Source: an uncultured Hungatella sp.
GTDB lineage: Bacteria > Bacillota > Clostridia > Lachnospirales > Lachnospiraceae
Assembly: GCA_947066955.1 (NCBI GenBank)
Contig: CAMTAF010000028.1
Span: 1-37,937, forward strand
Direction: 5' to 3'
Length of the DNA: 37,937 bases
Each line of letters opens with the position of its first letter. Position 1 is the stretch's first letter. The notes below the pieces were generated by a model. It saw only the letters and a program-made list of their open reading frames with translations, did not search any database and was not told the origin of the DNA. Shown here piece by piece: positions 23,972-30,793 of the stretch. The translations under genes were made by a program, and so were the position numbers.

Positions 23972-25714
23972 CTACCTTACCTTAACGGTTTTTTTTACGT
24001 GGACCACGAAGACGGCTCCTCCGATGATCACCAGGATGATCAGAACCACTGCCAGGATCCCGTATTTATTGACCCGGTATTTTAGTGTAAAGTTCTGGCT
24101 GGACGCATTGCCTGCCTGGTCTCTGGCCGTGAGAGTGTAATCGCCGGGGGCTGTGATGGTGTAGCCGGAAAATCCGGGCTGAAGCTCCCCGTTTTTCTCA
24201 AGAGAGATCTGGGCGATGTCCTGGGACAAGTACTGAATCTGGGCCGTGCCCCCCTCCACTGTCACCGAAAACTCGGGAGGGCTTGTGTCTTTTTGGAGAA
24301 CCACCTCCATGTTCTCCCCGCCCTGGCCTGCCATGGTGACCTGATACTGGCCATCCTCCTCCATGGGCACGTACCGGCTCCCTTCAAAAGGAACCATGTT
24401 CCCGTCAAGGGTGACCGCCTCAACGGCAAAGCCCCTGGGGGCCAGGAAGCGGTCTATAAGGTTTACATAGGTTCCTATGGTAAAGGACCAGCTCTGCCCA
24501 CCTGCCTCCAGCCGGTAATGTCCCGGCTCTGTCAGGCTGCCGCCTGGTGAGTATTCCACTGCTTCGTCATCCCGGTACAAAACCACATCCCCCTCTGACA
24601 CGGACAGTTCCACGGGGGAGGGCCCCATATATCCTTCCGGCACATTGGCGGTCAGGGTCCTGCCGTTGGAGAATGTGACCAGATACAGTCCTGTCGCCGG
24701 GTCGTAGTCCTGGGTCCGGCTCTCATAGGCTCCGGCAGCGGTTCCCCCAGGGCCGGATAATGTCCCGGACCCGCTCTCTCCTTCCCAAGGGCTTCCATCC
24801 GCTGCGTTTTGACCTTCCCGGGAGGCTTCCCAGGCCTCTCCGCCTGGATTTTGCCCCTCCGGGGAGGCTTCCGAGACCTCTCCGTCTGGATTTTGGCCTT
24901 CCTGAGAGGCTTCGGGCTGAGAGGCTTCCAGGAACTCCTCCCCGGCGTTCTCCCCTTCTTCCGCGGCCTGGCCCTCCCCGGCCCGGCTGGTTTCTGTCCG
25001 GCCCTCTTCCGCGGCTGTGGCTGTTTCCACTTCCTGCCCGGCTCCCAAGGTTCCATTTCCACCCAGGGCTGAGGAAAATCCCTGGCCGTAGCCGGATTCT
25101 CCCACAGAAGCCTGGTAGCTTTCTGACGCCTGCTCCTCTGTCTCCTGGGGAGGTTTCTCCTGTATCCGGAACCGGAACACGGCCCGGTACTCTCTCTGCT
25201 CCGACAAGGGCAGGCTTAAATCTTCCACCACCGACAGCCTGGCTACATAGGTGCCCAAGCCGCTTATGTCCTGTCCCGGCGTGTACGGGATGGGAGCCCC
25301 GTCTTTTTCCAGGACGCAGGTTATATTCTGAGGGATATCTAAGGTTACGGGTTTGTCCGTGATGCCTCCGTTCGCCACATTGCTGTAGAAAAAAAAGGCG
25401 CCGCCTATGGATTCCTCGTAGGTCTTGTACTCCTCATGGTAGCGCTCCCCCAGGGACACCGATGTCACCGAGGGGCCTGACACATTTTCCTCCACCTTGA
25501 GGGTCTCCCCCTCCTGGGTGTCGTAGACCTCCCCCGGGCCAGTGATTCTGGTCAGGCCGTCCTCCCTGTCCTCCTCCTGTCCGCTGTCCGCGTTCCCCTC
25601 CCAGTCGTAGAGGGAGTCGGACACGTACACAGCGCCGAGGGCCGGGAGGGAATTTGCCGCCATCCCCGCGGCCATGAAAATTGCTGCCAAAAAAACTTTG
25701 TGTTCTCTTCTCAT
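23972..25714 (-). CDS. Membrane-anchored Ig-like surface protein (long paralogue)
   Basis: This 580-residue protein has a signal peptide (about 1-28), a beta-rich region (about 70-180), a long Glu/Gly/Ser/Pro-rich spacer (about 180-330) with 14-residue repeats, then the Ig-like C-terminal half shared with the protein at 14882-16018 (ELSVSEGDVVLYRDD, APRGFAVEAVTLDG, KDTSPPEF, TARDQAGN) and a membrane helix (about 550-572) with a basic tail. It would stand on the outer face of the membrane next to the channel. GTG, ATG and ATG codons lie in a row at 25720-25712; the last ATG has the best spacing from GGGAGG. The start region overlaps the VirD4 stop. Confidence 0.8.
   Translation of the reverse strand: MRREHKVFLAAIFMAAGMAANSLPALGAVYVSDSLYDWEGNADSGQEEDREDGLTRITGPGEVYDTQEGETLKVEENVSGPSVTSVSLGERYHEEYKTYEESIGGAFFFYSNVANGGITDKPVTLDIPQNITCVLEKDGAPIPYTPGQDISGLGTYVARLSVVEDLSLPLSEQREYRAVFRFRIQEKPPQETEEQASESYQASVGESGYGQGFSSALGGNGTLGAGQEVETATAAEEGRTETSRAGEGQAAEEGENAGEEFLEASQPEASQEGQNPDGEVSEASPEGQNPGGEAWEASREGQNAADGSPWEGESGSGTLSGPGGTAAGAYESRTQDYDPATGLYLVTFSNGRTLTANVPEGYMGPSPVELSVSEGDVVLYRDDEAVEYSPGGSLTEPGHYRLEAGGQSWSFTIGTYVNLIDRFLAPRGFAVEAVTLDGNMVPFEGSRYVPMEEDGQYQVTMAGQGGENMEVVLQKDTSPPEFSVTVEGGTAQIQYLSQDIAQISLEKNGELQPGFSGYTITAPGDYTLTARDQAGNASSQNFTLKYRVNKYGILAVVLIILVIIGGAVFVVHVKKTVKVR
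24807..24932. repeat. 42-bp in-frame repeats in the spacer of the Ig-like protein
   Basis: Three units of about 42 bp start at 24807, 24849 and 24891. On the minus strand they encode EASxEGQNPxGE-type 14-residue units in the acidic spacer. The last unit is degenerate. Confidence 0.75.
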
Positions 25715-25716
25715 CA

Positions 25717-27726
25717 TCACGCCTCCCGCGCCTCTTCCTCCTGGCCGGCTTCCTCCAAGGATGCCACAATATAATTGCGCTCCTCCAGGTCATAGTACAC
25801 CTCATCCCCGAAAAAGGCGTTCATCCGGACTTCCGACAGGTCCATGGTTCCCATCTGGTACAGGGGACACTTGTAGCTGGGGGTAAATTTTGTCTTCAGA
25901 GGATAATTGCCAAAAGTGACGATAATGGCATTGCCTGTGTCGGTCTTGTTGTTCAGCTTCTGGAGCTCAGACGGATAGATGAGGGGCCTGGTCTGGAGCT
26001 GACTGGACACATTGATGTTGCCCTGTTTGTCTCCCATGGAGGAGGAGATGCTTGAGGTGGACACGGTCATGTTGCCGCAGAGCTTGGAAAACTCCTCGCA
26101 GGTCTCGATGTCATTGGAGCCGATAAACATCTTCATTCCGCAGTTGCTCTTGATGATGTTGGACACCTTGTCGCCGTAGACATTGTCAAGCTGGGCGTAG
26201 GACTGGACCACCATGTTGAACCAGATCTTTCTGGAGCGGCCCACGGTGATCATCTTGTCAAATTTGTCGATCTTAGGCATGTTGCCGAACTCATCCAAAA
26301 TAAAATACACGTTTCTGGGAAGGCTTAAATCCTCCCTGGAAGAGGCCACCTTGATGAGGGCCTTGTAGATGCACAGGATAAAGACCGCCGCCAGGGCATG
26401 GCGGGTGTCCTTCTCGTCAGGGATCTTCAAAAACAGGGCCGTGGGCTCTGCCGCGAACTGTACAGGGTCAATGTCCGTGGCCGATGTCAGGGAACAGAGA
26501 CCCTCGTCGTTGAACATGGACAGCTTGTCAAAAGCAATGGACATATAGCTGGCCATGGTGCTCTCCGCGGCAGACAGCACCTGCTTGGACAGGCCCACTG
26601 CCTTGGATACCGGGGAACGGCCTTTGAAAAATCCTCTCAGGGCCTCGTAGTCATTATCTGAGTTGCCGATGGCCTTGTTGATGTTGTAAAAACAGAATTT
26701 CTCCTTGGTCATCTCCAGCTCTGGGTACTCGCTGTCCTCCATCATGGCCAGGCACACCGCCATAATCAGGGATCGGGCTCCTTTCTCCCACACCGGGTCA
26801 TCCTGGGATTCCACAGGACAGATAACGCTGATAAGATCATTGAGGTCCTCGTAGACCTCGTCGTAGATTTTCTGCCTGCCAATCTTGATGTGGCTCAGCA
26901 GTTCCCGGCGCACGGCCCAGGCTTTGCCTTCATACTCGTACCACTCTTCTTTGTATTGGTCCGGCTCATTGACCAGCTCCAGGCCGCTCTCCATGGCAGA
27001 ATCCCGCCTGAGAAAAATCCCCTCCCCGGTCTTTAAGTACAGCTGATACCGGTCATAGAGATCCGAGAGAGGATTCCAGCGGAAGGAACTGTAGGGATCC
27101 CTCAGGTCCAAGACCATGACCTTGTACCCCCGCTCCTTCAAAAGGCCGCTGTGGAGCTGGAACAGCTCACCCTTGGGGTCCGTGCAGATCATGGAGGATC
27201 CTGCCCCTGAGCGGGCAAGAATCTGGATCATGGGATTGATGAAAGTAGTTGTCTTGCCGCTTCCTGTAGCGCCGATGACCAGTCCATGCATGGGAGAGGC
27301 CAGATTGACATCAAGCTCCCTCCTTTTTTTGTTAAAACAGGCATACACGGGGATTCCGTCTTTAGAGCTTTCAGAAAGTTTCGTGAATTGATAAGGAGCG
27401 AAATTGCTGTCCCGCTCCTTCTCGGTCATGAAACGGGAGTTTTCCAGATTGCTTTCAAAATTTTCCGCTTTGGACTTCATCAGTTTCCTGGCCTGCTTGG
27501 CAGAAGGCCTGGAAAATAAAAGCCCGATCAGGATTACAAGGGCGCTTAAGGCCGCCCCGTACAGATAGGTCTCTCCCCGAAAAAGCAGGGAATAATCCAG
27601 GATCTCCCCCTCGTACAGGCCAAGCAGCGACGGGACGAGCCGCAGGATAAGACAGCTGACGCCAAATCCTGTCAGGATGGCTCCCAGGACAAATCCCAGG
27701 ATTCCCAGAATCACTTTTTTTATCAT
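25717..27726 (-). CDS. VirD4/TraG-type coupling ATPase
   Basis: This 669-residue membrane ATPase selects substrates for type IV secretion. Two N-terminal helices (about 5-27 and 40-65) are followed by a RecA-like domain with Walker A GATGSGKTTTF (about 152-162), the conserved CTDPKGEL stretch (about 180), Walker B FILDEFGNMP (about 475), and YAQLDNVYG with NCGMKMFIGSND in the late motor region. All motifs of an active coupling protein are present. ATG at 27726 overlaps the stop of the protease gene and has AAAGGAGG upstream; the longer frame upstream runs back through the protease gene and was rejected. It is the first secretion gene of the train. No relaxase gene accompanies it here, so the substrate may be protein. 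Confidence 0.95.
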   Translation of the reverse strand: MIKKVILGILGFVLGAILTGFGVSCLILRLVPSLLGLYEGEILDYSLLFRGETYLYGAALSALVILIGLLFSRPSAKQARKLMKSKAENFESNLENSRFMTEKERDSNFAPYQFTKLSESSKDGIPVYACFNKKRRELDVNLASPMHGLVIGATGSGKTTTFINPMIQILARSGAGSSMICTDPKGELFQLHSGLLKERGYKVMVLDLRDPYSSFRWNPLSDLYDRYQLYLKTGEGIFLRRDSAMESGLELVNEPDQYKEEWYEYEGKAWAVRRELLSHIKIGRQKIYDEVYEDLNDLISVICPVESQDDPVWEKGARSLIMAVCLAMMEDSEYPELEMTKEKFCFYNINKAIGNSDNDYEALRGFFKGRSPVSKAVGLSKQVLSAAESTMASYMSIAFDKLSMFNDEGLCSLTSATDIDPVQFAAEPTALFLKIPDEKDTRHALAAVFILCIYKALIKVASSREDLSLPRNVYFILDEFGNMPKIDKFDKMITVGRSRKIWFNMVVQSYAQLDNVYGDKVSNIIKSNCGMKMFIGSNDIETCEEFSKLCGNMTVSTSSISSSMGDKQGNINVSSQLQTRPLIYPSELQKLNNKTDTGNAIIVTFGNYPLKTKFTPSYKCPLYQMGTMDLSEVRMNAFFGDEVYYDLEERNYIVASLEEAGQEEEAREA

Positions 27727-28577
27727 ATGATCTCCTCCTTTCTGTACCAACACAGGGCCCACACGGCCAGAAGAAAGGCCGTCCCTCCCAGAAAGGCAAC
27801 CCGGAGGCTGCTTCCAAACAGAAATTCTTTCCACACCGGATTTTCGTTGATGAAATCCACAGGAACCACGCTTAAATTAAAACCTATGTGGAGGACTATA
27901 GAGTACAGGGTATTGTCCTCCCGTATGGATACCCAGGCCAAAAGCATTCCCATAACCCAGGCGTAGAGGACCCACAGGGGAGATACATGGCAGATGGCGA
28001 ACACTGCCGCAGAAATCCCTATGGCCTGTCTCGGCGCAAACCAGGTAAGAAATCTTCCCAGCATATACCCCCGAAACACGATCTCCTCAGCCACAGGCGC
28101 CAGCAAAACCGTGGATACCAGGGCCAAGATCTGGTCCGTGCCTTGGTTTACCGTCTGGGAGGAGCCGTGGTAGGACTCCTTTAGGCCCGGGGGAAGAGGA
28201 ATCACGGTGATCGCCGCCGAGAAGGCCACTGCCAGCAAAAACCCCGCTGCCAGCAAAAGCCCCGCGCGCTTTCGGTCCGGCCTGACAAGCTCCAGGCCGG
28301 ACTCCTGCCACAGGGAGCTCCCCTTTTTTTGGCTCCTTCTGTACAGCAGCCACACGGTCCCTAAGATTCCCAGGGCATAGTAAAAATTGCCGCTGTCAGA
28401 CAGAACCTTTTGGGAGGTTCTTCCCCCGAACAGCACAAGCCCCACACTGGTGAGGAGCGGCGGAAGAAACAGATACAAAGCCGCCGGCTTAAGCCCCCAG
28501 ACCACCACCCTGCCCGCCTTCCACAGCCGCTCCTGGAAGGACAGTTCCTCAAGTCTCAATGGTGAGCACCCCGGCAA
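27723..28577 (-). CDS. CPBP-family intramembrane metalloprotease
   Basis: This 284-residue polytopic protein has about seven to eight helices and the three CPBP (CAAX/Abi) motifs: EEIVFRG (about 166-172), FAICH (about 191-195) and HIGFN (about 232-236). The Glu pair, His and Asn residues needed for metal binding and catalysis are present. Members cleave membrane proteins or peptides; some confer immunity to bacteriocins. Here it is locked between the STAS and VirD4 genes, so it could process a secreted component such as the pilin. The start is TTG at 28577 with GAGGTGA 6 bases upstream, overlapping the STAS gene by 29 bases; a TTG at 28559 is an alternative. Confidence 0.85.
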   Translation of the reverse strand: MPGCSPLRLEELSFQERLWKAGRVVVWGLKPAALYLFLPPLLTSVGLVLFGGRTSQKVLSDSGNFYYALGILGTVWLLYRRSQKKGSSLWQESGLELVRPDRKRAGLLLAAGFLLAVAFSAAITVIPLPPGLKESYHGSSQTVNQGTDQILALVSTVLLAPVAEEIVFRGYMLGRFLTWFAPRQAIGISAAVFAICHVSPLWVLYAWVMGMLLAWVSIREDNTLYSIVLHIGFNLSVVPVDFINENPVWKEFLFGSSLRVAFLGGTAFLLAVWALCWYRKEEII

Positions 28578-28824
28578 AGCCCGTCACCTCAAAGATCTCC
28601 AGGATGCAGGGCCGGACATTGGTCAGCACCATGGAGCCCCCCGCCTTGTTGATCTTTTTCTGGGCAGACACAAAGGCCCTTAAACCCACAGATGATATGT
28701 ACGTGGTCTCCTCCATGTCCACGGTCAGCCGGGTCTCCCCGGAGGCCAGGATCTCTTTCAGTCTGGCATCCAGCTTTGGGGCCGTCACCCCGTCAATCTT
28801 TTTCTCTGTCTTGATATTGGTCAT
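28549..28824 (-). CDS. STAS-domain anti-anti-sigma-like protein
   Basis: This 91-residue STAS protein resembles SpoIIAA/RsbV. The phosphorylatable Ser lies in TYISSVGLRAF (Ser44/Ser45), preceded by the conserved LTVDMEE strand and followed by GGSMVLTNVRP and FEVTGFAGVLTI. In known systems an RsbW/SpoIIAB-type kinase phosphorylates this Ser and a SpoIIE-type phosphatase removes it; both enzyme types are encoded in this gene train (29196-29651 and 5726-6898). The first strand and loop are short, so the domain is slightly trimmed compared with SpoIIAA. ATG at 28824 with GGGAGA upstream was preferred; an ATG eight codons earlier is an alternative. The start overlaps the DUF1292 gene by 32 bases. 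Confidence 0.85.
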   Translation of the reverse strand: MTNIKTEKKIDGVTAPKLDARLKEILASGETRLTVDMEETTYISSVGLRAFVSAQKKINKAGGSMVLTNVRPCILEIFEVTGFAGVLTIET

Positions 28825-29203
28825 CTTCTCTCCCGCTTTCTGTATCATTGTCAGTCTCCGGGGCCATAAAATAATAGCCATAGGCATCCAGGGCCCTCTC
28901 CTGCTCCTCTTCATCCTCAATGGGAAGCAGGCTTACGTCCCCTTCCTCCCCCTGGCCAAGTCCCATGATCAGGATCTCCCCCTCCTCTGTCTCGAGGGCG
29001 ATGTACTCTCTCCCGCCTTCCAGGAAAACCCCGTCCACCCGGCATTTCATCTCGCCGCCGTCCTGGAGGGTGACGGTGAGCATCACCGGTCCGTCCTCCC
29101 AGACCACCTCATCCTCCAAAAGACCGTCCTCGGCTTCCTCCCAGGAATCCTGATCAGTGCCGAAAACCTGGGCCTCCAAGTCTTCTATGTCATGATCATA
29201 CAT
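28793..29203 (-). CDS. DUF1292 family protein
   Basis: This 136-residue acidic soluble protein carries the DUF1292 core (about 38-105): VMLTVTLQDGGEMKCRVDGV, then EYIALETEEGEILIMGL and a final DAYGYYFMAP stretch. The family is common in Firmicutes and its function is unknown. It overlaps the ATPase gene upstream by 8 bases and the STAS gene downstream by about 32 bases, so it is made together with both switch proteins and may be a partner of one of them. Confidence 0.8.
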   Translation of the reverse strand: MYDHDIEDLEAQVFGTDQDSWEEAEDGLLEDEVVWEDGPVMLTVTLQDGGEMKCRVDGVFLEGGREYIALETEEGEILIMGLGQGEEGDVSLLPIEDEEEQERALDAYGYYFMAPETDNDTESGREDDQYQDREKD

Positions 29204-29651
29204 CTTTCGCGCCTCCGGGGACCAGGACGGCTGTCCGGAATCTCTTCGTGATCACGGTCCTGTTGCATCCCTTTTTATACTCATAATCCACCTGATCCAT
29301 AAACTGCTTTACCATGTAGATCCCCAGACCGCCTACAGGGCGCTGTTCAATGGGCAGAGTCAGGTCCGGGTCTTCCCGCTCCAGGGGATTGTAGGGAATT
29401 CCCTGATCCTGAAAACAGATCATGACCTCTTTAAAGCCCTCCCCCGACCTTTGGATGCGGCACTCTATGTACACCATGCCCTGTCCTCCCTCATAGGCGT
29501 AGGATGCGATATTGGTAAAAAGCTCCTCAACAGAGATCTGGATCAGCCGCCTGTCGTTCTCACCGCACCCCGCCTCTTCTAAGAGGCTGCCGGTGAAGGC
29601 TGTGACCTGTTCCAGATGTTCCATGGAAGCCGGTACGGCTGTCCAGCCCAT
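29196..29651 (-). CDS. SpoIIAB/RsbW-like ATP-binding protein (GHKL fold)
   Basis: This 151-residue HATPase_c protein resembles the anti-sigma factor kinases SpoIIAB and RsbW. Motifs are the N box VEELFTNIASYAY (about 45-57), the D box CFQDQGIPYNPL (about 83-94) and the G box GGLGIYMVKQF (about 107-117), followed by DYEYKKGCNRTVITKR. It should phosphorylate the STAS protein encoded 372 bases downstream and may bind a further target. No sigma factor gene is present in the window, so the target could be a secretion or kinase-like protein, or a sigma factor elsewhere. It is the first gene of the long minus-strand train, with AGGAGGG upstream of its ATG and a good promoter at 29678-29706. Confidence 0.9.
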   Translation of the reverse strand: MGWTAVPASMEHLEQVTAFTGSLLEEAGCGENDRRLIQISVEELFTNIASYAYEGGQGMVYIECRIQRSGEGFKEVMICFQDQGIPYNPLEREDPDLTLPIEQRPVGGLGIYMVKQFMDQVDYEYKKGCNRTVITKRFRTAVLVPGGAKDV

Positions 29652-29677
29652 AGTGATCCCTCCTGGTTTTTCGATTA

Positions 29678-29706
29678 ATCATACTGTGGCTTTCCGTTTC
29701 TTTCAA
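29678..29706 (-). promoter_or_regulatory. Sigma-A-type promoter for the minus-strand gene train
   Basis: On the minus strand, TTGAAA (29701-29706) and TATGAT (29678-29683) are separated by exactly 17 bases, about 27 bases before the ATPase start codon. The match to the housekeeping consensus is strong. It is the only clear promoter found ahead of the secretion genes. Confidence 0.75.
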
Positions 29707-29745
29707 CCCATTTAGCACCAACTGAATCTTTTTCGCATGAATTGT

Positions 29746-29775
29746 TTTACAAGTGATAAGTGAGTCTGATATAAT
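29746..29775 (+). promoter_or_regulatory. Sigma-A-type promoter for the LytTR regulator transcript
   Basis: TTTACA (29746-29751) and a perfect TATAAT (29770-29775) are 18 bases apart. Transcription would start near 29783, giving a leader of about 195 nt before the regulator's ATG. It is back to back with the minus-strand promoter, with 39 bases between the two -35 boxes, so a protein binding there could control both. Confidence 0.75.
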
Positions 29776-29780
29776 ATAGC

Positions 29781-29944
29781 TTATGGGAATCACGCTTTTG
29801 ATTCCCATAAAAGGCACGGTTTTTGTGCCGTCCATCCGATTATAGGAAGCCGGTTTTGCTTCCTATAATATAGGAAATGCGCCGATGCGCACGCAGGTCA
29901 GCACCTTAGCGGGTGGTGACATTGCATATATAAGAAAATGACCT
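29781..29944 (+). promoter_or_regulatory. Multi-hairpin 5' leader
   Basis: Consecutive inverted repeats are visible: 29781-29810 (12-bp perfect stem, loop CGCTTT), 29813-29829 (GGCAC/GTGCC), 29841-29867 (10-bp perfect stem around CGGTTTT), 29878-29891 (TGCGC/GCGCA with loop CGAT) and 29897-29920 (GTCAxCACC/GGTGxTGAC). AGGTCA at 29895-29900 can instead pair with TGACCT at 29939-29944, which excludes the last hairpin, so two alternative folds exist just before the ribosome binding site region. No T-run terminator is present. The first hairpin may begin at or just before the transcription start. No known riboswitch class was recognised. Confidence 0.6.
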
Positions 29945-29976
29945 GAGATTGTGGGTGGATACTAAGGAGAGCGGCC

Positions 29977-30726
29977 ATGAATATAGCCCTGGTAGATGAC
30001 CTGGAATGTGACTTGAAAAATCTTAAGACCTTGCTGTCAGAATATTTTTCCCGGCAGCATGTTCCATGCCGGTTTTCCCTTTACTTAAGCGGAGAACAGT
30101 TTCTGTCTGCCTTTTGTCCCGGAAAGTTTGACGCAGTGTTTCTGGATAATCTTATGGATGGGTTAAACGGCATGGAGACGGCGCGTTCTCTAAGGGATCA
30201 GGATGAGGCGGTCCCCATCATCTTTATTACCACGGAAGAGAGTTTTGCCCTGGACGGCTACATGGTTCAGGCCATGGACTATATCCTCAAACCTGTCTCC
30301 GCCGGCCGCCTGCGCCAGGTTTTGGACCGCCTTACCAGACGCCAGAAATCCAGCCATGTTATCGAGATCAAGGAAAACCGCTTAACCCGCCAGCTGTATC
30401 TGGATCATGTGCTCTATGTCCGCTCCACAGGCCATTTTCTGGAGATCAAGACAACCTCCGGCATCCTGAAGCCCTACATGACCCTGGAATCTTTTTTGTC
30501 CATGCTGGAAAGTCTGGGGGAGTACGGACAGCCCTCCTTAGGGCTGCGGTTTCAGAACTGCTGCCGGGGCTACGTGGTCTGCTTTGACCATGTAAATGGC
30601 CTGGATTCATCGAATTTTTTGATGTCAGACGGCTGCGCTGTCCCCATAAGCCGCCCCAAATACAAGGAAATGAAAGAATCCTACGCTGCCTATCTGTTCC
30701 GCAAGACCAGAAACAATCTTGAATGA
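29977..30726 (+). CDS. LytTR-family response regulator (AgrA/ComE-like)
   Basis: This 249-residue protein has a receiver domain (about 1-120; acidic pair Asp7/Asp8, phosphoacceptor Asp57 in VFLDN, Thr in FITTEE and Lys in ILKPVS) and a LytTR DNA-binding domain (about 140-240, with YVRSTGHFLEIKTT and FQNCCRGYVV...V). AgrA-like regulators bind short direct repeats near promoters. AAGGAG lies 7 bases before the ATG. The histidine kinase gene starts 67 bases downstream of the stop. The neighbouring divergent promoter makes the secretion gene train a possible target, but no clear LytTR binding repeat was identified there. Confidence 0.92.
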   Translation: MNIALVDDLECDLKNLKTLLSEYFSRQHVPCRFSLYLSGEQFLSAFCPGKFDAVFLDNLMDGLNGMETARSLRDQDEAVPIIFITTEESFALDGYMVQAMDYILKPVSAGRLRQVLDRLTRRQKSSHVIEIKENRLTRQLYLDHVLYVRSTGHFLEIKTTSGILKPYMTLESFLSMLESLGEYGQPSLGLRFQNCCRGYVVCFDHVNGLDSSNFLMSDGCAVPISRPKYKEMKESYAAYLFRKTRNNLE

Positions 30727-30793
30727 AACTTCCGACCACCTGGCAGGTGCCGCACAAGAGGCGCATGCCATACAAAAAAGGAGGGATGCCGCC

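Noticed and set aside
27727-27834. 36-residue extension of VirD4
   Set aside because: It lies within the protease gene in another frame; ATG at 27726 has a strong ribosome binding site and starts directly at the first membrane helix.
25717-28577. Phage-defence (Abi) island based on the CPBP protein
   Set aside because: The protease is embedded by overlaps in the secretion gene train, and no other defence genes or mobile-element signs are near.
1-29706. Integrative and conjugative element
   Set aside because: VirB4, VirD4 and VirB6 would fit, but no relaxase, integrase, cell-wall hydrolase, oriT-like site or att repeat is visible in the window. Not excluded beyond the left edge.
29788-29850. 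Tiny 20-residue open frame in the leader (starting MGITLLIP)
   Set aside because: No ribosome binding site is present and the frame coincides with perfect palindromes, so RNA structure is the simpler explanation. It remains a faint leader-peptide possibility.
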